Of a stretch of 64,000 nucleotides of DNA, positions 33,783-42,491 are shown in pieces (position 1 is the first letter of the stretch; each line of letters starts with the position of its first letter). The notes beneath the pieces were generated by a model. That model worked only from the letters and a program-made list of their open reading frames with translations. It searched no databases and was not told the origin of the DNA. The stretch is from NCBI GenBank assembly GCA_963377175.1, contig CAUJNA010000846.1:935104-999103 (forward strand), read 5' to 3'. The position numbers and the translations under genes were made by a program. Origin of the DNA: Effrenium voratum (taxonomy: Eukaryota; Sar; Dinophyceae; Suessiales; Symbiodiniaceae).

Positions 33783-33885
33783 CTAGGTCCTCCAGTAGAG
33801 AGGTTAGAATAACAGTACCGGTACGGGGTTAGGATAAGGGTAGAAGAAAAAAAAAAAGGTAAAAGGGCACTACTGGGGGACCTAG
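33783..33885. mobile_element. MITE-like family C, copy 7
   Basis: CTAGGTCCTCCAGTAGAGAG to CTGGGGGACCTAG; the middle is shortened. Confidence 0.75.
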
Positions 33886-34286
33886 ATTCCAGGGCAAAAG
33901 CCAAAGATTGTCCACTACAAATCACTAAGGGCTTTGTTCACACCATGCTTCCCGCGGAAACTTGGCCTAACCGCAGAACCGCCTTTTCTTTCCATGAACC
34001 TATCCGCAAGATCTGCGAGAAATTGGCCGTTGCTGGCCACCCAAACTCATTTCCCCCGCAGACAGCCCATATCAGCCCATTCTACATTATCTCCTGACTT
34101 TTTCTTTGGGCCTGCGTTTCTGAGGTTTGGTGTGAGCGCTCCAGTCGCTCTCATCCCAGCCTCGCGGTGAGGAGACCCCACCTTGCGAGCGGATCCTCCA
34201 GTAGACATCCAGAAGTTTACATCTTAATAATTTCTTCATTTGATATCATTTCCAAGATAATTTCTGGGATTTTACAGTTAATAATC

Positions 34287-34411
34287 CTAGGTCCTCCAGA
34301 TTTGAGAGGTTAGAATAAGGGTACCAACTTCTTTCTGTAGTCTATTTTAGTAGGGGAACCCTCCCCCAAAAAAAGAAACGGTAAAAGGTGGCACCTAGCT
34401 GGGGGACCTAG
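34287..34411. mobile_element. MITE-like family C, copy 8
   Basis: CTAGGTCCTCCAGATTTGAG to GGGGGACCTAG. Confidence 0.75.
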
Positions 34412-35332
34412 ACTAGGTCGCTCCAAGCCCCCCCCTGCCCAGCAAGGTTGATCACCTGTTTCTTGCTGGCTCGATAAGTAGGGAACCCTTCCGGGTGGGA
34501 ACGAACGTGCGGCAAGTAGGGAGTGACCCTTCCGGGTGTTGGGGGATTGAAAACGGAATCCCCTCACATGAAACCATAGGGACGGGTGAGAAGGGGGTCA
34601 TTGGTCATTCATGGAGCATTCCCTCCAAAAGGTCCAAACAAAAATAGGGGCCCCGCCCCAAGCTGGGTTTAACCTTTTGGTGAATCCCTATGGAAAAGCC
34701 GCATCCAACGTTTCCCAGGTGGGCCAACCTTTTGGAGTCCTGGGCGGGGTTTCCATCCGAGGTCCGGGGCCGACAGTTGCTGCTTTGGGCGCCGACTCGG
34801 TGGAGTTCGGGACTCCGGTGCGTTTTTTTTCGCGCAAGCGCTGCGAAATTTCTGCGTTCGGCCCTGCTAAAAGATTGAACTAACTTTTAGTGGTTTTTGC
34901 TACGGAAGACTTCCATTCGTGGGGCAAACCATGTTGAAAAGTCCCAACATCCCTTGGCAAAATGTTCGCCAAAGCTTTGGAGGGGGCCCCTCCCATTTAG
35001 CCCCTTCAAGTAAAAAAATCGACACCACCGGGCCAATGAAAAACCGCCAATCCACCGGGCCATCGAAACCGCAAATTTCATAGCCGACTCTCCTCGCAAA
35101 AAAAAAGAAGGCTCCCTTCGAGACTTGGATGCCTTGGATGCCTCAATGTTCAACCCAACTCAGTGAGGCATAATGGCAAGGGGCGAAAAATATAAAAATA
35201 ACCGTGGCTATACCCTATTTACCCCACCAACTAACATGGAACCTGACGTTCGAGCTCCTGGAACACCATCTTCCATTTAAAGGGAGTCAGGTTCCAAGTG
35301 AAAAGGGTGAAAAGGGTCCTGCCAGTTGAACA

Positions 35333-35467
35333 TACTGTGGATGGACAAATCCATTTCGCACCACCTAAGAAACCCTGGAATGGTCTGATTCTCCTGTAAA
35401 TATGACAAAGTATGGTTTCCCAGGGTTTCAATGTGGTGCGAAATGGATTTCGCAGCCATCCAGAGTA
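35333..35467. mobile_element. MITE-like family A, copy 8
   Basis: TACTGTGGATGGACAAATCC at the left, ATCCAGAGTA at the right. The ~20 bp outside the left end (GTCCTGCCAGTTGAACA) recur, inverted, beside copy 9 at 63.4 kb. Confidence 0.8.
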
Positions 35468-35534
35468 GAAACAAATTGCTTGAAGAAATCAGCTTCCGCG
35501 CATCCCGTCGGATCCCGTCAGATCCGGCCCAGCG

Positions 35535-35603
35535 CCTGAAGATTTTGCCGCTGACCAAGGCCAGGGAATGGTCATTGCCCAATGCCACGCAAGACACGTC
35601 CGC
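35535..35603 (-). CDS. Putative host exon, RCC1-repeat-like
   Basis: Minus strand: GAGAGTCAG acceptor-like site, then DVSCVALGNDHSLALVSG. This is close to the RCC1 repeat core (V-x-x-V-A-x-G-x-x-HS-x-A-L). The downstream border is unclear, and the frame stays open for another ~20 codons. It lies about 1.3 kb to the left of the PLV end. Confidence 0.4.
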
Positions 35604-35706
35604 CTGACTCTCCCACTCTCCGGCGCGTCCCAAAATCGCCCCCAATTTCCTGAACCCTCCATTCCATTTGCGAATACGACCCTTTGCAAAAAACAAACAA
35701 AAACAA

Positions 35707-35790
35707 ATATGTCCAGTAGTGCTGAATTCCGACTTCCCTTCACAAACCAACGGGGGAAATAGAACATGCTCTTAAGCAAATGAAAGCCTT
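35707..35790. repeat. Dispersed repeat family F, copy 4
   Basis: GTCCAGTAGTGCTGAATTCC through ACAAACCAACGGGG to CTTAAGCAAATGAAAG. Confidence 0.6.
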
Positions 35791-36079
35791 TGGTGGTTGA
35801 TTGTGGGTCCTCTGACTGGCCCCATGAATTGTCCACAAGTCACCTCATCCCAATGCCTTGATCACCTCCAAAAACATTCAAAGAAATGACCCCAGCCTGG
35901 AAAAACGGAAGGCCATCTTTGAGAAAACGAACCGCGCATGCTGCTGGTGTCCTTCCCACAAACCTTCGCGGCTCACTTTCCTTCACGGCCAGGCGCCTTA
36001 GCCTGGATGAAGCCAATCCTTCGTGACCCCAAATGGGCGTCGTTTTTTCGTGAGCTCCCTTTTCTGGTAATTTTCAAGG

Positions 36080-36208
36080 CTAGGTCCTCCAGTAGAGAGG
36101 TTAGAATAAGGGAACCAACTTTTTTCTGTAGTCTATTTTGGCAGGGTCCTGAACCCTCCCAACCAAAAAAGGAACGGCAAAAAGGGCACCGATCGCTGGG
36201 GGACCTAG
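36080..36208. mobile_element. MITE-like family C, copy 9
   Basis: CTAGGTCCTCCAGTAGAGAG to CTGGGGGACCTAG. Confidence 0.75.
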
Positions 36209-36939
36209 AAGGGAAGCCAAGAGAAAAACCGAAGCCCCGGTTCTAACCAACGAGTTGCTTTCGCATGCCACGCGCTCGATGGGAACCTGAGCGATGGGAA
36301 CCTGTGAAATGGGTCTCGTGATCTCTGGGCTCTCCTAGCTCCAAACTGGAACGGCGCAACCAGCAACCCGCCAAAGAAGCAAACAAGAAACCCTATGTCT
36401 GGCCCCATGATTCCACCAAGTCACCCAAACATGAAACAAGTCCCCCAATCGAACCAAGCAACCAAGCAGACAAGCAACCATGGAACCAATCAAGTAACCG
36501 CAACCCGTGCGGGCACCCATTTTGACTGTTGGGGGGCCAACTTGAAATCGTTTGGCCAGCTTTTAACAGGTCGGAGAAATCAATGTCTGCATCCCTGCAT
36601 TTTCCACAACCTATCGCTGAAAAAAGAATTGGATCCTCCAAAACAAAGTACCTACATCATAGCGACCTAGCTTTAATTTCCCCCCGAATTGGTGGAACCC
36701 CTCAACATAAAATTATGTGTATGCAGTTTTCATTGAGTAGTGTATGGGTATGATTACCCAGACGCCCAGTGGGCATGGACAAAAACAATGCACCTGAATG
36801 TTTGGGCTGGTTAATTTTTACGCGTTTTCTCACTTCCTGCGGTGGGCTGACCCACAAAAAGTCGGGAAACGTACGTCCGCTTCAAATGGTCCAAGCCCAA
36901 AAAGTGAATAAAGTCCAGAAACTTGGAAATTGAGGGTCT

Positions 36940-36944
36940 GTTAG
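36940..36944. other. Target-site duplication, left copy (GTTAG)
   Basis: GTTAG directly before the terminal repeat; the same five bases follow the right end. One or two more bases match on either side (TGTTAGA), so a 5- to 6-bp duplication fits, as rve integrases of Maverick/PLV elements make. Confidence 0.85.
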
Positions 36945-37095
36945 ACCTACCCAAGAGGACCCCCCAGTTGGATAAAATCCCCTCAACCGACCAATTCACA
37001 TAATATTTTTTCATCATTTCATAACAGAACCTCAACTCAAGATTTGATACATAAATTTTGTAAATATGTTTCTAAATTTTCAAAAATATATTTTT
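36945..37095. repeat. Left terminal inverted repeat of the PLV
   Basis: Begins ACCTACCCAAGAGGACCCCC and matches the complement of 59941-60091 with only a few mismatches; homology fades beyond. Confidence 0.92.
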
Positions 37096-37130
37096 TACAA
37101 AAATTATCATTTTTTCCGAAGAAATATAAA

Positions 37131-37169
37131 TCATAAATTTTACAATATTCTTATTGTAAAGTTCATGGT
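37131..37169. repeat. Subterminal hairpin, copy 1 (diverged)
   Basis: Imperfect inverted repeat ATAAATTTTACAAT / ATTGTAAAGTTCATGG around a short loop; related to copies at 37749, 58578 and 59834. Confidence 0.6.
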
Positions 37170-37185
37170 TAAAATTTAAATCATA

Positions 37186-37692
37186 TTATTTCATAATTTG
37201 AATAATTGCAGAATTCCTCACGGAATATGCTGAAATGAAATAATTTTCCAGAAAAGGTAATTCACCTACAATTTGAAAAACTTTGTCCTTCACTTCCTCC
37301 ATTTCCTTTTTGACCCCTGGTGCTACTGGAGGTTTTGAATTTTCAATTTCATTAGGTTTTTCTTCCTCAACTGTTGTTTTTACTTTATTCTCATTCTCAA
37401 TATGCTTCTGTGTTTTCAAATGCTTGGATATTGCAGATTTCCTCACTTTACACTGGCAAATATCACATTCTATTTCAATCTGATTACGCACTTTATTATA
37501 TTCCTTTTTCTTTTCCTTCCTATCAATTTTACTTTGTTCTCGGCAGTAATCACAAATATGCACTCTAACATTAAATAGGTCAGGTGGATAAGTGTTTTCA
37601 CATCGCCTACATTTTTGCATTTTGTCAGTCATCTCCATGCTACTATTGATAGGTGGCATGTCTTTAAGACCAGACCATCTTAAAAATCCCAA
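37186..37692 (-). CDS. PLV zinc-finger protein
   Basis: 168 residues; the true start may be a later Met near residue 12 or 18. Two Cys pairs in CRRCENTYPPDLF and CDYCREQ form a possible treble-clef-like site. A second motif, CDICQCKVRKSAISKHLKTQ followed by KH, fits a C2H2-like finger. A similar C-x-C...H...KKHxDY tail ends the GIY-YIG protein at 45.3 kb. The C-terminal half is charged and Pro/Glu-rich. It lies between two copies of the subterminal sequence, as if the left end had been extended around it. Function unknown, probably nucleic-acid or protein binding. Confidence 0.6.
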   Translation of the reverse strand: MGFLRWSGLKDMPPINSSMEMTDKMQKCRRCENTYPPDLFNVRVHICDYCREQSKIDRKEKKKEYNKVRNQIEIECDICQCKVRKSAISKHLKTQKHIENENKVKTTVEEEKPNEIENSKPPVAPGVKKEMEEVKDKVFQIVGELPFLENYFISAYSVRNSAIIQIMK

Positions 37693-37787
37693 ATTCCCAA
37701 AATATATTTTTCCAAAATCCCAAAATATAAAATCCCCAAATTTTCAAACATAAATCTTACAATGTTTTTTATTGTAAGGTTTATGGG
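37683..37787. repeat. Inner subterminal repeat and hairpin copy 2
   Basis: AAATCCCAAATTCCCAAAAT-type sequence and the hairpin CATAAATCTTACAATG / ATTGTAAGGTTTATGGG (37749-37787). It matches the complement of 59832-59960 at the right end. Confidence 0.75.
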
Positions 37788-37840
37788 TTAATTTAATAGT
37801 CAGGCAATATTAATGGAGGAGGACATGACCTGCCACCCAA

Positions 37841-38153
37841 AAGGGGGGCAGCCAGCCACACAAAAGGGGGGCAGCCAGCCACACAAAAAGCCAGGGGGCA
37901 GCCAGCCACACAAAAGGGGGGCAGCCAGCCACACAAAAGGGGGGCAGCCAGCCACACAAAAGGGGGGCAGCCAGCCACACAAAAGGGGGGCAGCCAGCCA
38001 CACAAAAGGGGGGCAGCCAGCCACACAAAAGGGGGGCAGCCAGCCACACAAAAGGGGGGCAGCCAGCCACACAAAAGGGGGGCAGCCAGCCACACAAAAG
38101 GGGGGCAGCCAGCCACACAAAAGGGGGGCAGCCAGCCACACAAAAGGGGGGCA
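37841..38153. repeat. GC-rich 23-bp minisatellite in the AT-rich PLV
   Basis: About 13 units of AAAAGGGGGGCAGCCAGCC plus ACAC; one unit is slightly longer (AAAAAGCCAGGGGG). Because 23 is not a multiple of three, reading frames cycle and several frames stay open, giving long false ORFs on both strands. No spacers, so not a CRISPR array. Confidence 0.95.
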
Positions 38154-38206
38154 GCAACTAAATGACATTTTCCTCGAGTTTCAAGCACAACCCCAAACTC
38201 GTTTCT

Positions 38207-38839
38207 TTAATCCACCAAACTCGTCAAAATCTCACAAATCAATTCAGCAGGTATTTTGTATAAATCTTCCTGCTTATGAATTACATAATTATCCCCCCAT
38301 TCTGCTTTAGTTTTTGATGGCAGTCGTTGCGCAGTTTCAATATGTTTATTATTCCTTATTTTTCCACAATCTCTATTACATAAATCTCTAGGTGTCCAAT
38401 TCGTAATGTTATTCCAAAGTCTAGTGCGTTTTCTGTAATTAAATCCATATTTGCAATAATCAACATCTTTAAAATCAAACTCATTCATAAACTCCTGATT
38501 TTTTAATAATCCAGTTTGAGGATTTTCAATTACAAAATGTTTAGGATTAAAATATTTGATAATCTCAATAGTTTTTAAAACTATACTATTAGCATATTCA
38601 ATATTCCTAATTCCTGTCGTTTTTGCTACACTATATTCGGTGCACGGGGGACTGCTCCAAATAAAATCAAAGTGGTTTCTGTCAAATTGTTTATAATCCC
38701 ATTCCAAAATATCACAATTAATATCAGCATTTTTCAAGTCTAATGAGATGACATTAAAACCTAATGACTTTGCTATGGTTCCTACACTTCCAGTTCCACT
38801 AAATAATTCTAATAAATTAATATTGTTTATTAGAATGAT
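38207..38839 (-). CDS. C5 cytosine DNA methyltransferase
   Basis: Motif I reads LLELFSGTGSVG and lies upstream of the first start-like codon (TTG at 38737); the frame is open to 38839, giving about 211 codons. Then come motif IV SSPPCTEYS with the catalytic Cys, motif VI FVIENPQTGLL, a basic motif VIII-like KRTRLWNNI, and a C-terminal helix KIPAELICEIL typical of motif X. It would transfer methyl groups to cytosine, perhaps for modification of viral DNA. The protein is short for the family, with a small target-recognition region. No ATG exists before motif I, so the start codon seems lost or is non-ATG (ATC or ATT lies at the right place). Confidence 0.8.
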   Translation of the reverse strand: MILINNINLLELFSGTGSVGTIAKSLGFNVISLDLKNADINCDILEWDYKQFDRNHFDFIWSSPPCTEYSVAKTTGIRNIEYANSIVLKTIEIIKYFNPKHFVIENPQTGLLKNQEFMNEFDFKDVDYCKYGFNYRKRTRLWNNITNWTPRDLCNRDCGKIRNNKHIETAQRLPSKTKAEWGDNYVIHKQEDLYKIPAELICEILTSLVD

Positions 38840-38908
38840 TTAGATAATGTTTTAGAAATATACATATTTATCATCTTCCTTAATAATCTTATAGTATTCT
38901 AATGTTTG

Positions 38909-39181
38909 TTATTTTGGACTTTTGATTTGTCCCTTATTTAACATATCACAATATTTTTTACGCTTCGTGTCATAATCACCGCTGGGTCTGCCTATCCCTT
39001 TCTTTTCAAAGATTTTGTCAATCTTTTCCTTCTCTTCATTGTTATCTTTTGGTTCGTTTGCCTTTGCATCAAGTTTCTGGTCAATAGTTTTTATCATCTC
39101 GTACAACAGTTTAACATTTTTACTAACTGTCATTATCTTCTTTGATAGTTCAGCAATAGCATCATTCTCAACTTCAGACAT
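38909..39181 (-). CDS. Small coiled-coil protein with GRPSGDY motif
   Basis: 90 residues: Met start, a predicted coiled coil over about residues 5-65, then GIGRPSGDYDTKRKKYCDML and a terminal IKSPK. The GRP-x-G-x-Y motif with basic tail may bind DNA. Not recognised beyond that. It sits in the run of small minus-strand genes of the left arm. Confidence 0.55.
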   Translation of the reverse strand: MSEVENDAIAELSKKIMTVSKNVKLLYEMIKTIDQKLDAKANEPKDNNEEKEKIDKIFEKKGIGRPSGDYDTKRKKYCDMLNKGQIKSPK

Positions 39182-39221
39182 TTCTATATATATTTGTTTA
39201 TATAATTATTTATTTAAATAT

Positions 39222-39554
39222 TTATTTATGCGTTTTATTATACAGTTTACCTAAATAATATAATGTTACATCTGTAAATAAATTATATTCTAACAGTCTT
39301 TCACCAATTTTATTGTTCATTTTTATTAAACCTTCCTTGTCATTTGTGAGTTCATGAAATTTCAATATTTTATCAAATTTATCTGGTTTGGTTATACCTT
39401 TCATAAAATATGTATCCTTGAATTTAGCATCAAACCAATAAAAATATTCTTCGCTCAATTGTTTAGCAAAGTTTTTATCACCATCGAATAGGTCTTTAAT
39501 TTCTTCATCGTCAAAAGTTATAACTCTATGGTCTTCTCTATTCATAGTTGGCAT
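39222..39554 (-). CDS. Hypothetical PLV protein
   Basis: 110 residues, acidic N-terminus (ITFDDEEIKDLFDGD), aromatic centre and a Lys-rich end. No motif recognised. Spacing to neighbours is under 100 bp and codon use matches the PLV, so it is taken as a real gene. Confidence 0.5.
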   Translation of the reverse strand: MPTMNREDHRVITFDDEEIKDLFDGDKNFAKQLSEEYFYWFDAKFKDTYFMKGITKPDKFDKILKFHELTNDKEGLIKMNNKIGERLLEYNLFTDVTLYYLGKLYNKTHK

Positions 39555-39638
39555 TATGATTATACAAATAATTAGATATTTAGTTATTAAATTATTTATT
39601 TATAAAATTGATTTAATGTAAAATCTACTCTTTAAATA

Positions 39639-40007
39639 CTAAATTTTCATCATTTGTTTAATAGTTTCCTGTGCTTCGTTATCGCCATTATCGGATGGTG
39701 ATGCATGCCTTCCCCATTTAAAAGTTATATTATGGACATCAGTTTCTAAGTTGATACTGTCTTTAGTTTTATCAATATTCATTTTCTTATCGTTTTTGCT
39801 CAATTTGAAATTTGTCGGAATACACGAACATTTACAATTTCCTTTCTTTTGAATTTCTAATTCGTTCTTCATTGCTAACATCTTTTTACACATAGGGCAA
39901 GCAAACTCAATAACTGATGTTTCTTTAACAATTTCTTCTTCTTTGTCTTCATCTGTTGAAGAAACTGTAGTATCTGTTTTATTCTTTTTGTTTTTCTTTT
40001 TTCCCAT
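39639..40007 (-). CDS. Zinc-ribbon-like PLV protein
   Basis: 122 residues. A Lys-rich start is followed by an acidic stretch, then CPMCKKML and GNCKCSC, a four-Cys zinc-ribbon-like site at about residues 36-60. No function assigned. Its start overlaps the end of the next gene upstream by about 29 bp. Confidence 0.5.
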   Translation of the reverse strand: MGKKKNKKNKTDTTVSSTDEDKEEEIVKETSVIEFACPMCKKMLAMKNELEIQKKGNCKCSCIPTNFKLSKNDKKMNIDKTKDSINLETDVHNITFKWGRHASPSDNGDNEAQETIKQMMKI

Positions 40008-40173
40008 TTATATTAATATTTACATTTTTATTTTTGATATATTGTATTCCTAATTTTATTAATTCTAATGTATAAAAGCATACTTTCTTACATCTGTTGT
40101 CAGTTATTATCACTTGTTCTATATTCTCTACTTCATCTATTATATCAATATAATCTGAATAACTTCTATCCAT
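39979..40173 (-). CDS. Small hypothetical PLV protein
   Basis: 64 residues starting MDRSYSDYIDIIDEVENIEQ, with a Lys-rich end. The start follows an AT-rich TATTATTTAATATG context like other PLV genes. It overlaps the downstream zinc-ribbon gene in another frame. Confidence 0.4.
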   Translation of the reverse strand: MDRSYSDYIDIIDEVENIEQVIITDNRCKKVCFYTLELIKLGIQYIKNKNVNININGKKEKQKE

Positions 40174-40387
40174 ATTAAATAATAAGATGAAATAATTATT
40201 AAAAATAATTATTTGATCTTATTATTTTCATGCATAATAGAATATTGGTGGGGCACAGCACTTGGGGTTTTCATTGCACACGCGAGCAAGACACAAAACT
40301 AATTATCTTCAATGCTTATTGATTGAAGCAATGGAAAGCCTGTTCCATTTTTATGATATTCACTGCCAGCATATCATAAAAAAGATG

Positions 40388-40422
40388 GTCGCGTTAGCAC
40401 GCGAGGCTCGTTCCTCGCGTCC
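40388..40422. repeat. GC-rich palindromic unit, copy 1 (intergenic)
   Basis: GTCGCGTTAGCACGCGAGGC followed by TCGTTCCTCGCGTCC. It is GC-rich and self-complementary in strongly AT-rich DNA, and related to units inside genes at 47.8, 52.2 and 54.5 kb. Confidence 0.65.
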
Positions 40423-40429
40423 ATTAATA

Positions 40430-40783
40430 TTAAATAGAATATGTATTTAAACTATTTTCTTTAGTAAGTTTTATTGCAGTTGATAGACTAACATCTTTAA
40501 TATTAATATCAATAACTTCTTGTACACTATTTATCATTTCATTTGTATACATATCGGGATAATCTTTCATAAAATTTACTAACTTTCTAAAATTAAAATC
40601 TAGGTTATTGTCATTTTCAATTGAGGACTTGGATACTACGATATTTTGTTTTTTAATTGCCGATAAAAAGTATAACATCGTATCATAATATATTTGTTCA
40701 GTGTCGGGCACTAAGATATCACCAAATTTATATATCCTCCGAATACTAGCCACTTCACTTAAATTTATAGATTCTATAGCCAT
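40430..40783 (-). CDS. Hypothetical PLV protein
   Basis: 117 residues, start MAIESINLSEVASIRRIYKF, with no recognised motif. It diverges from the packaging ATPase, with a 58-bp AT-rich region between the two starts that probably holds both promoters. Confidence 0.5.
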   Translation of the reverse strand: MAIESINLSEVASIRRIYKFGDILVPDTEQIYYDTMLYFLSAIKKQNIVVSKSSIENDNNLDFNFRKLVNFMKDYPDMYTNEMINSVQEVIDINIKDVSLSTAIKLTKENSLNTYSI

Positions 40784-40841
40784 TATGATATAATTATATT
40801 ATATTTTTTATTTTATAAGTATTTATAATATTATTTTCATT

Positions 40842-41609
40842 ATGCCTGATGTAAAACCAATTGATGAAATCAAATACGACTTTAAGCAAAGTAAGCATGA
40901 GGTCGTCCCTAAATTGCCGATGAGAGCTATGATTGTGGGCCCGTCAGGCTCTGGCAAATCGACGCTACTTGTATCAATGATACTTGATATTTATAGAGGT
41001 GCGTTTGAAAGAATTTTTATCTGGTCTCCATCAGTAAATTTAGATAGCATTTGGTTGCCTGTTAAAAAATACATTAAGGAAGGTTTGAAAGTAGATAATG
41101 ATAAAGAACCGTGTTGGTGGGATGAGTTCAATGTTGAAGATTTAGAAAGAGTTATAGAAACTCAAAATAAAATAATTGAATACCAGAAAAAACAAGGAAT
41201 GAAGAAGTTATTTAATATTTTGATAATTTTGGATGATGTATCTGATAATCCAGCAATAACAAGAAATAACAAATTGCTAAATTCTTTATTCTGTAGAGGT
41301 CGACATAGTGGAATATCAACGCTTGTCAGTCTTCAGAAATCATCAAGCGTGCCGCCAATTATTAGAGTAAATATAAGTCATTTGTTTTATTATAAAGATA
41401 GAAACTTTAAAGAGATAGAAATATTACAAGATGAATTATCAGCAATTGTTAGAAGCGATAATTTACACGAAAGCAAGAAATTAATATATAAAATATATGA
41501 GACTGCAACTGATGAACCTCATAGCTTTTTGTATATTAACCTTTTAGAAAAGAACCCTGATAAAATGTTTATGAAAAAGTTTTCACAATATTTGAAAATT
41601 ACTAATTAA
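40842..41609 (+). CDS. A32-type FtsK/HerA packaging ATPase
   Basis: 255 residues. Walker A is GPSGSGKST at about residues 33-41, and Walker B is ILIILDD ending at 131-132. The HSGISTLVSLQKSS segment is the sensor-like strand typical of these ATPases. The enzyme would drive DNA into the capsid. Length and motif layout fit the genome-packaging ATPases of PLVs, virophages and Mavericks. It is one of the four PLV core genes and is uninterrupted. It sits alone on the plus strand within a minus-strand gene block. Confidence 0.92.
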   Translation: MPDVKPIDEIKYDFKQSKHEVVPKLPMRAMIVGPSGSGKSTLLVSMILDIYRGAFERIFIWSPSVNLDSIWLPVKKYIKEGLKVDNDKEPCWWDEFNVEDLERVIETQNKIIEYQKKQGMKKLFNILIILDDVSDNPAITRNNKLLNSLFCRGRHSGISTLVSLQKSSSVPPIIRVNISHLFYYKDRNFKEIEILQDELSAIVRSDNLHESKKLIYKIYETATDEPHSFLYINLLEKNPDKMFMKKFSQYLKITN

Positions 41610-41648
41610 ATACATAACTAATTAAGCAAATAAAAATAAATATATTAT

Positions 41649-42196
41649 ATGATATTTTATGATTTACCTGGAGACATTAAACTTTATATAGCGTCATATA
41701 TTTTAGGTCAATCTAAAATAATAAAACTAAAAAATAATAAAGTTTTTAGAAAATATATTAATAGATTTAACCTACAATATATTTTGAGAATAAAGATAAT
41801 GTATATAACTTTTGTATTTATAAATTTAATTTAAAATCAGTGGCACCATCATCATATTTAAAATATTATATTAATGATAAGGAATTAAAATATTTGATTG
41901 AAAAATATGATAAAATTAAATACGAAACAACAGTTGATTTTTATATAAAAATGAATTACGATAATGAAAATCCTAATGGTGTATATGTTACTGGTAATAC
42001 CTCTTGTGAAGTGTGTAAAACGTTTGAAGAATTAAATTATCATATTAATAATTGTACTAGTGTAAATACATTTCATTCTAATAATCCTGATACATTAGTA
42101 GATTTTAAATATGTAAGATATAAAGTTAAAATAAGTGGATTTAATGAAACACATTTAAGAAAGTTATATAATAAATTTGTTAAAGTATTCAATTAA
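41649..42196 (+). pseudogene. F-box-like PLV protein, split by a frame change
   Basis: Two frames seem to form one gene. The first (41649-41834) begins MIFYDLPGDIKLYIASYIL, an F-box-like LP-x-x-I-x-x-x-I start. The second continues to 42196, is open upstream to about 41790 and carries CEVCKTFEELNYHINNC, a C-x-x-C...H...C site. The switch lies near 41790-41798 and corresponds to -1 (or +2). Other members of this family follow the integrase at the right end. It may act as an adaptor to host ubiquitin ligases, which is inference from the F-box-like start. Confidence 0.5.
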
Positions 42197-42269
42197 TAGC
42201 ATTAACTTAATGTTATTAATTCATAATAATGACCAATTAATAATATTAATATTTTTTAATATTCTTAAT

Positions 42270-42482
42270 TCAGAATAAACTATAACTACACAAATTCAAC
42301 GCTGGTAATCTATATATTAATTTGTCACTTTTTACTTTCTCCAGTTTTTCTAATCTTTCACTCATTTGCTTAATTGCTTTTAACTGTAATTTATCAATAT
42401 TACTTAAATCTAATTGTTCTTCATCAATATCATTGATTTTGTCAATACTTGAAGTTTCAACATTACTATTTGAATTACCCAT
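42270..42482 (-). CDS. Small coiled-coil protein
   Basis: 70 residues, MGNSNSNVE start, a coiled coil over about residues 25-55. The MGN-S start could be an N-myristoylation signal (inference). It follows the fibre gene on the same strand by 9 bp. Confidence 0.45.
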   Translation of the reverse strand: MGNSNSNVETSSIDKINDIDEEQLDLSNIDKLQLKAIKQMSERLEKLEKVKSDKLIYRLPALNLCSYSLF

Positions 42483-42491
42483 TATATATTA

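Larger units (their letters stand above)
27245..36944. other. Host-like repeat-rich region between retroelement and PLV
   Basis: No intact gene. It contains minisatellites at 28.95-30.4 kb, family A, C and F elements, and two exon-like minus-strand segments near 30.4 and 35.5 kb. The GC-rich stretch 32.5-33.0 kb could hide exons, but no frame stands out. Confidence 0.55.

Noticed and set aside
37841..38153. Possible CRISPR-like array
   Set aside because: Units are head-to-tail without unique spacers, and the context is a eukaryotic virus.
37793..38310. Four long overlapping ORFs on both strands
   Set aside because: All are translations of the 23-bp minisatellite, whose unit stays open in several frames.
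40262..40450. 62-residue plus-strand ORF
   Set aside because: Runs over the palindromic unit and the tail of a minus-strand gene; no start context and no motif.
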